This document shows positions 1-8,405 of a stretch of 64,000 nucleotides of DNA, piece by piece (position 1 is the first letter of the stretch; each line of letters starts with the position of its first letter). Source of the stretch: JANXSF01 sp043745195 (GTDB taxonomy: Bacteria > Acidobacteriota > Terriglobia > Bryobacterales > Bryobacteraceae); contig JAYTTF010000095.1 of NCBI GenBank assembly GCA_043745195.1, positions 8,478 through 72,477 on the forward strand. Reading direction: 5' to 3'. A program made the position numbers and the translations under genes. The notes under the pieces were generated by a model. The model saw only the letters and a list, made by a program, of their open reading frames with translations. It was not told where the DNA came from and did no database searches.

Positions 1-387
1 GGCTCCGGGCCGCGCAAAAGCATCCGACAGCAATGCGCCGTTCTTCACCTCGTCGCGCACGGCTTTCACATAAGGACTCAACTTTTCGTCAGTCAACCGC
101 TCAGAAAGCAGATCCAAAGCTTTCAAAATCGGCAAGCCGGCGCGGATCAAAGTGACAAACTGCTGATTGAAGATCAGGAATTTTTCCAGGTTGATCTTCT
201 TCTTTTTGTTCCCCGACCCAATATTGATGGAAGTCATCGCCTGAGCGCGGCTCTTAGGCTTGATTGAGTAGATCAAAAAGCCTTTTTCGCTGTACTTATC
301 GCGCAGGTCACTTTCCGAAGCAGCTTCGGCCACCTGTTGGTGGATCTTGCCTCGAGCGTCAGCGTATTTGAGGATAAATTCGGCCAT
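1..387 (-). CDS. PilC/GspF-family inner-membrane platform protein, N-terminal part (runs off the window)
   Basis: The first 129 residues of a type II secretion/type IV pilus F protein are visible; the remainder lies beyond base 1. The family forms the polytopic inner-membrane platform that couples the assembly ATPase to pilus or pseudopilus growth. Seen here are a short N-terminal domain beginning MAEFILKYADARGKI, a Lys-rich linker (NKKKKINLEKF), then the start of the first T2SSF helical domain (QQFVTLIRAGLPILKAL). Its ATG at 387 directly follows the TAA of the LolA-like gene (388-390), so the two are almost certainly translationally coupled. Which system it serves (pilus or secretion) cannot be decided from this piece. 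Confidence 0.85.
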   Translation of the reverse strand, partial: MAEFILKYADARGKIHQQVAEAASESDLRDKYSEKGFLIYSIKPKSRAQAMTSINIGSGNKKKKINLEKFLIFNQQFVTLIRAGLPILKALDLLSERLTDEKLSPYVKAVRDEVKNGALLSDAFARPGA

Positions 388-1023
388 TTAGCGGCTGGCC
401 TCCACCAGTTGAGCGCCTGGAGGCAGTTTCATTTCATATACATCGGCAGTTTGGGGCTTGTTGCGTAGTTCGTTCTTAAACCGGAAATCCATCACCGAGG
501 CATCCTGCCCAGTAACCGTCAACTTACGGATCGCAAACAGCTCATCGACGACGAAAATCACTTCCCGGTAGGGCGATTTATCCAGATTCTTAGGCTGCGC
601 TTTCACGTTCAAGCCCTCAGGAGTTTTCGAGTACTCAAACTTGTCGAAATCGCGGCTAAAGTCCAGTTTACCCAGAAGAAACGCCAGCGGAAGCCGTAGA
701 TCGTCGGCGTCCTTTAACTTCGATTTCTCCACTTGAGCGGTGGAAGGTGAATAAAAGTAGAAAAATTTGGAGTCGCTCAAGAAGAATTTGCCCTCAGGCT
801 TGGCATAATTCCACCGCATCCGGCCCGGCTTGCGTAGGTAGAGATGGCCGGTTTCGGTACGCTTAGGCTGCAACCCGATACCACCCCGATAGGTTTGCTC
901 AAAATCTAACTCTAACGTAGCAATGGAGTTATAGCGTTTTTCAATGCCGGAAAGGGTGGGGCGCAGCTCTTCGCAAAGCACCGGAAGGAGCACACAAATC
1001 GAGGTTATAAAGCAGCGCCACAC
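388..1023 (-). CDS. LolA-like outer-membrane lipoprotein carrier protein
   Basis: A 211-residue secreted protein with an N-terminal hydrophobic signal (CFITSICVLLPVLC) and a LolA-type body. Recognisable LolA features are LDFEQTY near residue 40, RKPGRMRWNYAKPEGKFFLS around 64-83 and a DFRFKNELRN strand near the C-terminus. LolA proteins shuttle lipoproteins or hydrophobic ligands across the periplasm in an unclosed beta barrel. The start is a GTG at 1023; no strong Shine-Dalgarno is visible upstream. That start lies exactly at the edge of a 41-bp direct repeat, so the original upstream region may have been altered by the neighbouring rearrangement. Position next to a PilC/GspF gene suggests a role in lipoprotein or pilus assembly, but this is inference. 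Confidence 0.8.
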   Translation of the reverse strand: MWRCFITSICVLLPVLCEELRPTLSGIEKRYNSIATLELDFEQTYRGGIGLQPKRTETGHLYLRKPGRMRWNYAKPEGKFFLSDSKFFYFYSPSTAQVEKSKLKDADDLRLPLAFLLGKLDFSRDFDKFEYSKTPEGLNVKAQPKNLDKSPYREVIFVVDELFAIRKLTVTGQDASVMDFRFKNELRNKPQTADVYEMKLPPGAQLVEASR

Positions 1024-1060
1024 AACAAGTTAGACGCGGAATAAGGCGAATTCGTTGAAG
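1020..1060. repeat. 41-bp direct repeat, copy 1
   Basis: Identical to 1849-1889 (offset 829). In both copies it lies immediately downstream of a Uma2 C-terminal coding end, allowing for seven extra bases in this copy. Copy 1 overlaps the start codon of the LolA-like gene. It marks one edge of a tandem duplication. Confidence 0.9.
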
Positions 1061-1067
1061 AGCTTGG

Positions 1068-1850
1068 TTAGAACATGTTGCCGTAGATATCCTTCAATGC
1101 TACCGTGCAACCGATGCTCTGCAATTCCCTGAAGACGGTCCGACAATTAGGTGCAGTACTAATTATCTCTACTAAGGTGGAAATTACGTTTGCTGTAGGA
1201 AATCTTTGGGTTTAAGTGAATCTGCCCACTTGTTTGGGCGTCCAGCAAAGTGGTCCCTCAATCGGTCTTCAATGTGGTTTGCAGACCAAATTGCAGCATT
1301 CTCCAAACCTTGGCATTCCGCAAGTGTTGCAGGCTTTTCCCGCCCATCCTGGTAAAGGAATAGACGTTTTGAAATCGGATCTCGCTTGTAGAAAATAGGC
1401 GCTGGCGTTGCCCCAGTTTCGAGGTGGCCAATTTTTGGCCAAGCACCTGAAGTGAACGGCGACTTAGACACCCAGACAATGAAAAGCACTTTGGCCGCAA
1501 GAACCTTCTCAATTGGTAGCAGCTTCTGCGATTGAAGGTCGAAGAATTCGGTTACAAGATGATCAAGATAGCGGCAGTATCCGTAGCCATTCCCAGAACC
1601 CAAAGGAACAGCGAATACATCTCCCTTCCTAAAGCGCAGGTTTCTAGTCTTTCCTCTTACTATCGTATTGATGTTAACTACCTCCACCCCTCAGATGTCA
1701 GCAAAGTTCGATAGCAGGTAGCTTCGCTTCTTGACGCAGAGCACCCTCGCATCGGAGTTATACACTCTGCAGTTCCGTCCAGACAACTGATTTTCAAGCA
1801 CAAAAATCAATCGTACGGCTGAACGGGAATGCAGAAGAGAACCGCCCGAC
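1068..1850 (-). pseudogene. Broken tandem copy of the Uma2 gene, core replaced by an Imm26 gene
   Basis: Two in-frame Uma2 fragments flank the Imm26 gene. Bases 1691-1850 encode about 53 residues including SGGSL, VLENQLSGRNCRVYNSDARVL and KKRSYL, matching residues 36-80 of the intact Uma2 at 1890-2456; this fragment ends in a TGA at 1691-1693. Bases 1068-1130 encode ELQSIGCTVALKDIYGNMF plus stop, matching its last 19 residues. The intervening stretch, equivalent to residues 81-169 and containing the predicted PD-(D/E)XK catalytic centre, is missing and about 560 bp of unrelated sequence with an immunity gene is there instead. Substitutions between the copies show divergence since duplication, yet the frames remain open. 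Confidence 0.85.
1184..1687 (-). CDS. Imm26-family immunity protein
   Basis: A 167-residue protein resembling the Imm26 family, whose members are predicted immunity proteins of polymorphic toxin systems. The diagnostic stretch is KGDVFAVPLGSGNGYGYCRY near residues 21-40, followed by a conserved small alpha/beta domain. The start used is GTG at 1687, preceded by a purine-rich TGAGGGG. No toxin gene is present nearby, so it is an orphan here. It sits inside the broken Uma2 copy, and its flanks do not show inverted repeats or a transposase. Alternative identity: a related DUF with the same fold. The family call rests on one motif recognised from memory. Confidence 0.65.
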   Translation of the reverse strand: MEVVNINTIVRGKTRNLRFRKGDVFAVPLGSGNGYGYCRYLDHLVTEFFDLQSQKLLPIEKVLAAKVLFIVWVSKSPFTSGAWPKIGHLETGATPAPIFYKRDPISKRLFLYQDGREKPATLAECQGLENAAIWSANHIEDRLRDHFAGRPNKWADSLKPKDFLQQT

Positions 1851-1889
1851 ACAACAAGTTAGACGCGGAATAAGGCGAATTCGTTGAAG
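1849..1889. repeat. 41-bp direct repeat, copy 2
   Basis: Identical to 1020-1060. It abuts the stop codon of the intact Uma2 gene on one side and the truncated 5' end of the Uma2 pseudogene on the other. The pseudogene/repeat junction shares a few bases (gaca/acaca) with both parental sequences, as expected of illegitimate recombination at microhomology. Confidence 0.9.
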
Positions 1890-2456
1890 TTAGAACATGC
1901 TGCCGTAGATATCCTTCAAAGCCGCAGTGCAACCGATGCTATGCAATTCAACAACAGCCTCAATTCCCTTGTGATCCGAGAGCAGCCAATTTCCAGCCGC
2001 CTGCCGCGTATATTGCTCAATCCAGACTTCGTCGGAATGAACCAGGAGGTAATCATTGAAGGAAGGAATTTCCCGATAGATTGCAAATTTCTTTCCATGG
2101 TCATAGTCAGCCGTTGATGGTGACAATACCTCAACAATGATGTTCGGATTCACAAGAATGTCGTCCGTATCCTCAAGAGCCTCTTCCGCACCACAGACTA
2201 CCGAAACATCCGGGTATAGGTAGCTTCGCTTCTTGGCGCAGAGGACCCGCGCATCGGAGTTATACACTCTGCAGTTTCGCCCGGACAACTGATTTTCAAG
2301 CACAACAATCAAACGTACAGCCAAACGCGAATTCCGAAGAGAACCGCCCGACATTGCATACATTTCCCCGTCCACATATTCGCTCTTATGTTCAGAGGCG
2401 CGGTCTGTGGCTAGGTAATCCTGTTCCGTGAGCCTTACTATTGGCTGGGTTGCCAT
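1890..2456 (-). CDS. Uma2-family predicted restriction-like endonuclease
   Basis: A 188-residue Uma2 (DUF820) protein. The family has a PD-(D/E)XK nuclease fold and is expanded in cyanobacteria, Chloroflexi and some acidobacteria, generally without a known role. Typical motifs are LTEQDYLATD at 9-18, EYVDGEMYAMSGGS at 26-39, YPDVSVVC at 81-88 (catalytic Asp83), NIIVEVLSPST at 105-115 and KFAIYREIPS near 123-132. The ATG at 2456 was chosen over an open frame reaching 2576 because the family begins just before LTEQDYL and AGGGAA precedes this ATG. A CATAAT lies a few bases upstream. A broken sister copy lies immediately downstream. Confidence 0.85.
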   Translation of the reverse strand: MATQPIVRLTEQDYLATDRASEHKSEYVDGEMYAMSGGSLRNSRLAVRLIVVLENQLSGRNCRVYNSDARVLCAKKRSYLYPDVSVVCGAEEALEDTDDILVNPNIIVEVLSPSTADYDHGKKFAIYREIPSFNDYLLVHSDEVWIEQYTRQAAGNWLLSDHKGIEAVVELHSIGCTAALKDIYGSMF

Positions 2457-2511
2457 TTCCCTATTATGACTCTGAAATGCGGACGCCGCCTGTTGAAGGC
2501 AGCCTGAATCC

Positions 2512-3621
2512 TCACCCCATAGCCCGCTTGAACCGCGCGGCGATCTCCTCCGCCGGTACCCGATTCCACGTCTCATTCACCTGCAGCACCAGTCTATCCC
2601 CCACCGGAACATTCGCCACTATCCCCGACTGTTCCAGCCTCCCCTGATACACCGGCGCATTCACATTCCCCACCTTCACACGGAAAATGTTGGTCCCATT
2701 CTCCACCCGTTCAATGTCGAAATTGGAATCCTTCGCCAATATCGCAATCGCCCGTTCCGCATTCTCAACTGCGGCCCGCATGCGCTTATCAAATCCGTCG
2801 GCGAAGCTCAGCGACACTGCCGCAAACGGCCATGCGTGCGGCAATCCCCCGCCAAACATCCGCCGTGTATGATACATGCCATCCAGCAGCGCCTTCGGCC
2901 CAGCTAAGATTGCCCCGCTGGCCGCGTTGAAATACTTGTACATCGAAACATAAACGGTATCGAACAAAGCCGTATACTCTTTCACCGGTCGTCCCGTGTA
3001 GGCGCATTCAATCAATAACCGGGCACCGTCTAAATGAAGTCCAACGCGCCGTTCCCGCGCCCACGCTGCAATCTTCTTCATCTCGTCAAAATCGAAACGC
3101 TGTCCTTGCTTCCTCCGTACGGGCGTCTCAATCTGAATCGCACCCACGGGCGAGGCAACGCGCCCCATCATCGCATCGCTCGACGCGCGCTCCACGTCTG
3201 CCAAAGTGAATGTGGCTTTTCCTGATGCTAACGGAATCAGCGTTAATCCGCTCAGCGTTTGCGAACAATCCCCGCAATCGTTATAGAGGTGGCTATCGCC
3301 CTGCACCAGCACCCGACGCTTATTCCCCGCAAGTACTCTTACTGCCAACTGATTTGCAAGCGTTCCCGTAGGCAGCCAGATTGCCGCTTCCTTGCCAAGC
3401 ATCTGCGCCATTTTCGCTTCCAGCTTTTCCACCACGCCGCCAAGCGAATACTCGTCTGGAACCACTGCGTTCGCTGTTGTTAATCGCGTCAGAAGTTGCG
3501 CGTACTCAGCGGGTGTATGCGGAATGCCGTCGCCGTATGCGAACACAAGCCGATCAGGAATAGCAGTTGGTAACTGCGCAGCAGCAGCCAGCGGCGCAGC
3601 AAGGAAATTTCGTCGATGCAT
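2512..3621 (-). CDS. Secreted threonine-aldolase-like (beta-eliminating lyase family) PLP enzyme
   Basis: A 369-residue fold-type I PLP enzyme of the threonine aldolase/beta-eliminating lyase family, which cleaves beta-hydroxy amino acids to glycine plus aldehyde or related eliminations. HLDGARLL near residue 197 carries the PLP-ring Asp and substrate-binding Arg. SMYKYFNAASGAIL near 228-241 carries the presumed Schiff-base Lys. Unusually it begins MHRRNFLAAPLAAAAQ, a Tat-like signal, so it is probably exported already folded with its cofactor. The M16 protease gene ends at 3625, three bases upstream of this start, so the pair is coupled. Substrate is not predictable; tyrosine-phenol-lyase-like activity is an alternative. 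Confidence 0.8.
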   Translation of the reverse strand: MHRRNFLAAPLAAAAQLPTAIPDRLVFAYGDGIPHTPAEYAQLLTRLTTANAVVPDEYSLGGVVEKLEAKMAQMLGKEAAIWLPTGTLANQLAVRVLAGNKRRVLVQGDSHLYNDCGDCSQTLSGLTLIPLASGKATFTLADVERASSDAMMGRVASPVGAIQIETPVRRKQGQRFDFDEMKKIAAWARERRVGLHLDGARLLIECAYTGRPVKEYTALFDTVYVSMYKYFNAASGAILAGPKALLDGMYHTRRMFGGGLPHAWPFAAVSLSFADGFDKRMRAAVENAERAIAILAKDSNFDIERVENGTNIFRVKVGNVNAPVYQGRLEQSGIVANVPVGDRLVLQVNETWNRVPAEEIAARFKRAMG

Positions 3622-3624
3622 GGT

Positions 3625-6441
3625 TCAATAAGCCCCGGCTTTCGCAAAGTCTCCAGCTTTCACAATCGTCAATGCAGCCGGATCCAAATATCGCCGCATC
3701 GCCGCATTCACCTGCTCCAATGTCAGCGCCTGAACCTTGGCATCCATCTGAACATCCCATGCCATGGTCCGCCCCAATGCTTCGTGATTTGCCAGCGTCC
3801 GCAGCAATCCCTGCTCCTGCGAACGGGCCACCGCACGCTGGTCTTTGTACTTCTTCTTTGCCCCAACCAATTCGTCTTCTGTAAACCCGCCCTTCAGTGT
3901 TTTCTGCAGTTCGTCTTTGAAACTTGCTTCCACTTTCGGTGTGTTCTGCGGCGCGGAAATTGCCGATGCGGTCCACGCTGCGCCGTCCCCTTTGGATGGT
4001 ACAGAAAGCCGCGAACTAACTCCATAGCTGAGTCCTTCTAAATTCCGAATTCGATTCGGCATGCGCGAACCTAGGTCACTTCCAAAAATTTGGTTGGCAA
4101 TCATCAGGGCAGGGTAGTCAGCATCTTCATCGGATAGTTTCAACCGCAGACCAGCCTCAAAAGTAGCGTTCTGTTTATCTGGAGTTTCAATTTTCACGTT
4201 CGCCGGTTCCGTCCTTTTGTAGACCGAAGTCAGGCGTTGATACGGCTTGCCGTCCCAACCCTTCAGCAATGCTGCAATTGTCTTTTGAACTTCAGCAGCA
4301 TCGAATTGCCCAGTCACAACCAGTTCCCCATTCGCCGCTCCGTAGAAATCGGCGTGGAATTTACGGACGTCTTCAATGGTCACCTTGCGCAACGTCGCAA
4401 TGGATTCATCAATCGTTTCCACATAGCGCACGTCGCCCTTGGCATAAGCATTCAAGCGGCGTGAAAACTCCAGTGCCGCAAGTGACGCCGGCTCACTGCG
4501 CCCTGCCTCAATTCCCGCAATGCGCTGTGTCCGCACTTGTTCGAATTCAGATTCCGCAAACGCCGGTTCGCGCAGCAACTCCACTGCCAATTTCAATGCG
4601 CCTGCCAAGTTTTCCCGAGTCGTCTCAATCGATGCCGCAGCCCCCGATGCATCACTGGCCACCTGCGGTCCACCCCCTCGACGACCTCCGCCAAATCCAC
4701 CGCCACCACCGCCCGAAGCCGTGACGCGCGCCTTCAAGCGGTCCATCTCATCCGAAATTTGTTGCCTTGATTTCGTCTTTGTCCCGCGCATCAGCAAACT
4801 GCCCGCAAGTTGCGCCACCGCCGCTTTACCCATCAAAGATTCCTGGCTTCCAAAGTGCAAATCAAGCGTGGCTGAAACTGTCCCGCCGCGAGTTTGCCGC
4901 GGCAGCAAAACCACTTTCAACCCGCCGGGCAGCTTAGTCCGCACCACGCGAGCTTCAACCGCAGTAGGAGTTGGATCAAACGATTCGCCTTCGGACATCG
5001 CCTGGCCGCCCTTATAATCCTTAAACAACTTTTCCAAATCGGGCGCCACCGCAATCTCCGCACGTTCCGGTTTTGCCGTTGGAATAAACTCCCCAACCGT
5101 ACGGTTCGATTCTACAAAGTAAGTCTTCGCCACCCTCACCACATCTTCCGGAGTAACTTCCTTCACGCGATCGCGATTCAGAAACATCAACCGCCAATCC
5201 CCCATGGAAGCCCATTCACTCAGTTGCAGCGCCACGCCTTGGGAATTGGCCATCTGCATTTCCATACCTCGCAGCATGCGCGTTTTCACACGGTCCACTT
5301 CTTCCTTCGTAGGAGGCTCTTTCACAATGCCATCCAATGTTTGAAGCATTACCTCACGCACTTCTTTCAGGGATTGGTCTTTGGTGAGTTGCGCCGAAAG
5401 AGCAGCCAAACTGGGATCGTGCAATTGCTGGGAAGACATGCGGGCAGACACAGCCTTTTTGTTATCCACCAGGGCCTTGGTTAATCTACCCAGACCACCA
5501 CCTGCACCGCCGCCCCCACGACCGCCCCCACCGCTCATCACGCCCGCTAAAATTTCCAGCGCCGCCGAATCAGGATGCGCCGCCGCTGGCGTGTGGTACG
5601 CCATAATCACTTCCTGGCTATCGCCAACACGCCGCAATGCTACGTACCGTTCGCCGTCCTGCGCCGGTTCGGTTGTATAGGTTTGGTCAAGCTTACGCGC
5701 GGGCTTGGGAAGGGCACCTAATGTTTCGGCAATTTGAGCTACTGCAACCGATTCAGTAACCTGGCCGGCAACCACTACAACAGCATTGTCTGGCTGGTAG
5801 TACTTGCGGTAAAAGGCAGCCAGCTTGTCGATGGGCACATTTTCCAAGTCCGCCTTGGACCCAATTGTAGACTTGCCATAGTTATGCCACAGGAAAGCAG
5901 TTGCTTCCACGCGTTCCTGCAAAACACGCGCCGGACTATTTTCGCCACGTTCAAATTCGTTACGCACAACAGTCATCTCGGTGTCCAGAATTGCCTTCTC
6001 CATTTTGGAATTCACCATCCGGTCAGCTTCCAGCGAAAGCGCCCAACGGAGGTTCTCCGTGGATGCGGTGAACGTTTCAAAGTAGTTGGTTCGATCCGAC
6101 GACGTGCTGCCATTCCAACTGGCCCCATGTCCTGTGATTTCTTTCTTAATATCACGGCCGTTGGTGGTTTGCATAAACAGCAGATGCTCCAACAGATGGG
6201 CCATCCCCGTTTCGCCATACCCTTCATGACGCGAACCCACAAGGTAGGTTACGTTCACAGTAATCTTTGGGTTCGATGGGTCAGGGAACACCAATGCCTT
6301 AAGGCCGTTGGGGAAACTATATTCAGTGATGCCTTCCACTGATGCTAATTTCTTCACGCCTGCGGGAAGCGTTTGGGTGTAAGTGGGGCCAGCAAGAAGC
6401 GACAAGGCAAAAGCGGCGGCGGACAGTCTGGAAAATTGCAT
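3625..6441 (-). CDS. Fused two-domain M16 zinc metallopeptidase, secreted
   Basis: A 938-residue inverzincin with two M16 halves in one chain, so it resembles pitrilysin-type enzymes or processing-peptidase fusions. The inverted zinc motif HLLEH lies at about residues 82-86; the second half lacks it, as usual for the inactive partner domain. A signal peptide (FALSLLAGPTYTQ) implies a periplasmic or surface location. The ATG at 6441 is favoured over one at 6501 because it starts the signal peptide and AAGGAA precedes it. Each half has a glycine-rich insertion at a similar structural place: GGGGRGGGGAGGG in the first and GGGGGGFGGGRRGGG in the second. Likely substrates are small peptides. Confidence 0.9.
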   Translation of the reverse strand: MQFSRLSAAAFALSLLAGPTYTQTLPAGVKKLASVEGITEYSFPNGLKALVFPDPSNPKITVNVTYLVGSRHEGYGETGMAHLLEHLLFMQTTNGRDIKKEITGHGASWNGSTSSDRTNYFETFTASTENLRWALSLEADRMVNSKMEKAILDTEMTVVRNEFERGENSPARVLQERVEATAFLWHNYGKSTIGSKADLENVPIDKLAAFYRKYYQPDNAVVVVAGQVTESVAVAQIAETLGALPKPARKLDQTYTTEPAQDGERYVALRRVGDSQEVIMAYHTPAAAHPDSAALEILAGVMSGGGGRGGGGAGGGLGRLTKALVDNKKAVSARMSSQQLHDPSLAALSAQLTKDQSLKEVREVMLQTLDGIVKEPPTKEEVDRVKTRMLRGMEMQMANSQGVALQLSEWASMGDWRLMFLNRDRVKEVTPEDVVRVAKTYFVESNRTVGEFIPTAKPERAEIAVAPDLEKLFKDYKGGQAMSEGESFDPTPTAVEARVVRTKLPGGLKVVLLPRQTRGGTVSATLDLHFGSQESLMGKAAVAQLAGSLLMRGTKTKSRQQISDEMDRLKARVTASGGGGGGFGGGRRGGGPQVASDASGAAASIETTRENLAGALKLAVELLREPAFAESEFEQVRTQRIAGIEAGRSEPASLAALEFSRRLNAYAKGDVRYVETIDESIATLRKVTIEDVRKFHADFYGAANGELVVTGQFDAAEVQKTIAALLKGWDGKPYQRLTSVYKRTEPANVKIETPDKQNATFEAGLRLKLSDEDADYPALMIANQIFGSDLGSRMPNRIRNLEGLSYGVSSRLSVPSKGDGAAWTASAISAPQNTPKVEASFKDELQKTLKGGFTEDELVGAKKKYKDQRAVARSQEQGLLRTLANHEALGRTMAWDVQMDAKVQALTLEQVNAAMRRYLDPAALTIVKAGDFAKAGAY

Positions 6442-6501
6442 AGACTCCGGTTCCTTTGGTAACAAAACTCGCTGAAGCAGCGGATTTTGTGAGTATAGCA
6501 A

Positions 6502-7014
6502 TGTTACAAAGGCTGTCTTGATAGGAATGCTCAGGTCGGCAAAACGGGGACTGCCTTCGAATTTCCGCGCGTCGAAAATTGCCGTCCTCGGTTTGCCAGC
6601 GGACTACGTTCCCTTGGCAAAAAGAGTACATTCAACCAAGCGAAAAAAGCCGAATTCTTCAATTCCCGGCAATCCGAAAAAAGACGGTCACGCCACTCCT
6701 TCACCTCAATCTGCCCTCATTTCAGTGTCTTGGAAAAAACAGGCAGCTGGTGTTCTAAAGACCTATGAGACTCTCTACACAGGAAGACAAATTGCTGGCC
6801 AGCAACTTCTCAAAAATCTAGTCCTCGAGGGTGATTAAACTCTTCTGGCGTTCTGAATGGAATCTGAATCCCAAACACGATTGAGCACCGTGAATGGGAG
6901 CTGTAAAAAGCAGGCTGTTGAGTAGGCAGCCCAGAAGATGAAACCAGGAACGCCAGTTGAAAAAATTGCAATTTTCCGTTCGCGATGCCTTATTGCGCCT
7001 GCTCGCTAACGCCT
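6502..7014. other. 513-bp intergenic stretch
   Basis: This lies upstream of the M16 gene and downstream of the DUF1552 operon, both read leftward. A 106-codon frame (6518-6838, +) is present, but it has a TTG start without a convincing ribosome site, no recognisable domain and an unusual Lys/Ser-rich composition, so I do not call it. The M16 promoter should lie near 6450-6600. No tRNA, repeat or clear terminator was seen. Confidence 0.4.
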
Positions 7015-8373
7015 CTAAGAAAGCCCTTTCAGCACTCCTGTACTGTCACCGAACGACTGCTCTTTCACACCCATACGATGCAACATCGCCAAGTGCAAAT
7101 TGCACAGCGGCGTTTTCACATCAGCCCTCACCCGGCGCCCCGGACGCAATGTGCCCTTGCCTCGCCCGGCCAATAAAATCGGCAAATTTTCAGAGTTGTG
7201 GCTGTTCCCGTCCTTCAGTGACGCACCAAACAGAATCATGGAATTGTCCAGCAGCGATGTGCCGCCTTCATCCAGTGTCTTCATCCGGTTTAGGAAGTAG
7301 GCCAACTGCTCTGTGTGCCAATTGATGATTTTTTCATATTGTTCGCGCTGGCTGACAATGTTGCGATGGTGCGAAATACCATGGAAATTGCCCTTCACTC
7401 CAGGCAAAAATCCATAGTCCTGCGAACTCTGCGCATCACCAAACATGAACGTTGCAATCCGTGTATTATCGGTCCAGAAAGCCAGAATTAAAAGGTCCAA
7501 CATTAAACGCACATGTTGCGCGTGGGTATCGGGAACACCAGGCGCGGGCCGCTCCATTGGAAATTTTCCCTGGTTGATCCAGCGCTTTTGCGGACGCATC
7601 GCAGCTTCCAATCGCCGCTCCACAGAACGAACCGATTCAAAGTATTCGTCCAACCGCGCCTGATCCCCAGCACTTCCTTTCTTCCGCAAGGACCGCGCCT
7701 GTTCCTGAACAATATCAAGGACGCTGGTATCATCGCGTTGCAGCGATTCCAGTAACGACCGGTTCTGTGGATCACGGCCTGAAATCACTTTGGCTTGGTT
7801 ATTCCGGAATAAACGATCAAACGCCAATTGCGGGATGATCTCTTTTGGCACCGGCGTATGCGGATCGGCCCATGAGAGGAACGAACCCAATGCGCGCGGA
7901 AATCCGCCGCCCGCCGTATCAATACCAGTTCGCGGCGTGTCGATCCCCAACTCAAAGGTCGGCAATGGAGTGCTGATCTCCATTTTCTGCGCAGCGAATT
8001 GATCCACCGTAGTTCCGCCGGAATCAAGATCGCCACCAACCGTTCGTTCCACAAATCCGCCCGATAGCCAGGCAGGCACTTTGGGCCAATGTCCATTGCG
8101 GCCTAACGTGTTTTTGTGCCACAAGTTTTCCAGCAGCAGAAAGTCGTTCTTCAAGCCTTCCAACGGCTTCAAGTGTGGAGTAATTTCGTAATCTTCGCCG
8201 TCGCCCGCCGGAGTCCAATAATCGGGCCGCACACCATTTGGCATGAACATGCACGCCATGCGAAGTGGCGGTTCACTCAGATTTTCCGCACCAAATGAAA
8301 CGGATTCCAGCCACGGCAATGCCAGGGTTGCCCCTGCACCGCGCAAAAATGTTCTACGGGAAACTCTTGCCAT
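7015..8373 (-). CDS. DUF1552 Tat-exported protein
   Basis: A 452-residue protein with a textbook Tat signal (SRRTFLRGAGATLALPWLES) followed by the DUF1552 domain, including CMFMPNGVRPDYWTPAG near residue 41 and TFMFGDAQSSQDYGF in the C-terminal third. DUF1552 has no established biochemical function. It occurs in Planctomycetes, Acidobacteria and myxobacteria, normally directly after a DUF1592 cytochrome gene, as here (gap about 30 bp). The fold is thought to be alkaline-phosphatase/sulfatase-like, as for DUF1501, but the usual metal ligands are not obvious here. It is the last gene of the four-gene operon beginning at 15444. Confidence 0.9.
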   Translation of the reverse strand: MARVSRRTFLRGAGATLALPWLESVSFGAENLSEPPLRMACMFMPNGVRPDYWTPAGDGEDYEITPHLKPLEGLKNDFLLLENLWHKNTLGRNGHWPKVPAWLSGGFVERTVGGDLDSGGTTVDQFAAQKMEISTPLPTFELGIDTPRTGIDTAGGGFPRALGSFLSWADPHTPVPKEIIPQLAFDRLFRNNQAKVISGRDPQNRSLLESLQRDDTSVLDIVQEQARSLRKKGSAGDQARLDEYFESVRSVERRLEAAMRPQKRWINQGKFPMERPAPGVPDTHAQHVRLMLDLLILAFWTDNTRIATFMFGDAQSSQDYGFLPGVKGNFHGISHHRNIVSQREQYEKIINWHTEQLAYFLNRMKTLDEGGTSLLDNSMILFGASLKDGNSHNSENLPILLAGRGKGTLRPGRRVRADVKTPLCNLHLAMLHRMGVKEQSFGDSTGVLKGLS

Positions 8374-8405
8374 AACCGGAATTCTCCTGCCTCATCCTAT
8401 CAAAT

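Noticed and set aside
1532..2117. Rightward short frames over the Uma2/Imm26 island
   Set aside because: They are antisense to frames with clear homology and share no family features.
4520..5680. Long rightward frames with Pro/Arg-rich protein over the M16 gene
   Set aside because: Antisense reading of the glycine-rich insertions, giving proline-rich artefacts.
6518..6838. 106-codon rightward frame in the gap upstream of the M16 gene
   Set aside because: It needs a TTG start without a ribosome site, has no domain and an odd Lys/Ser-rich composition; likely chance.
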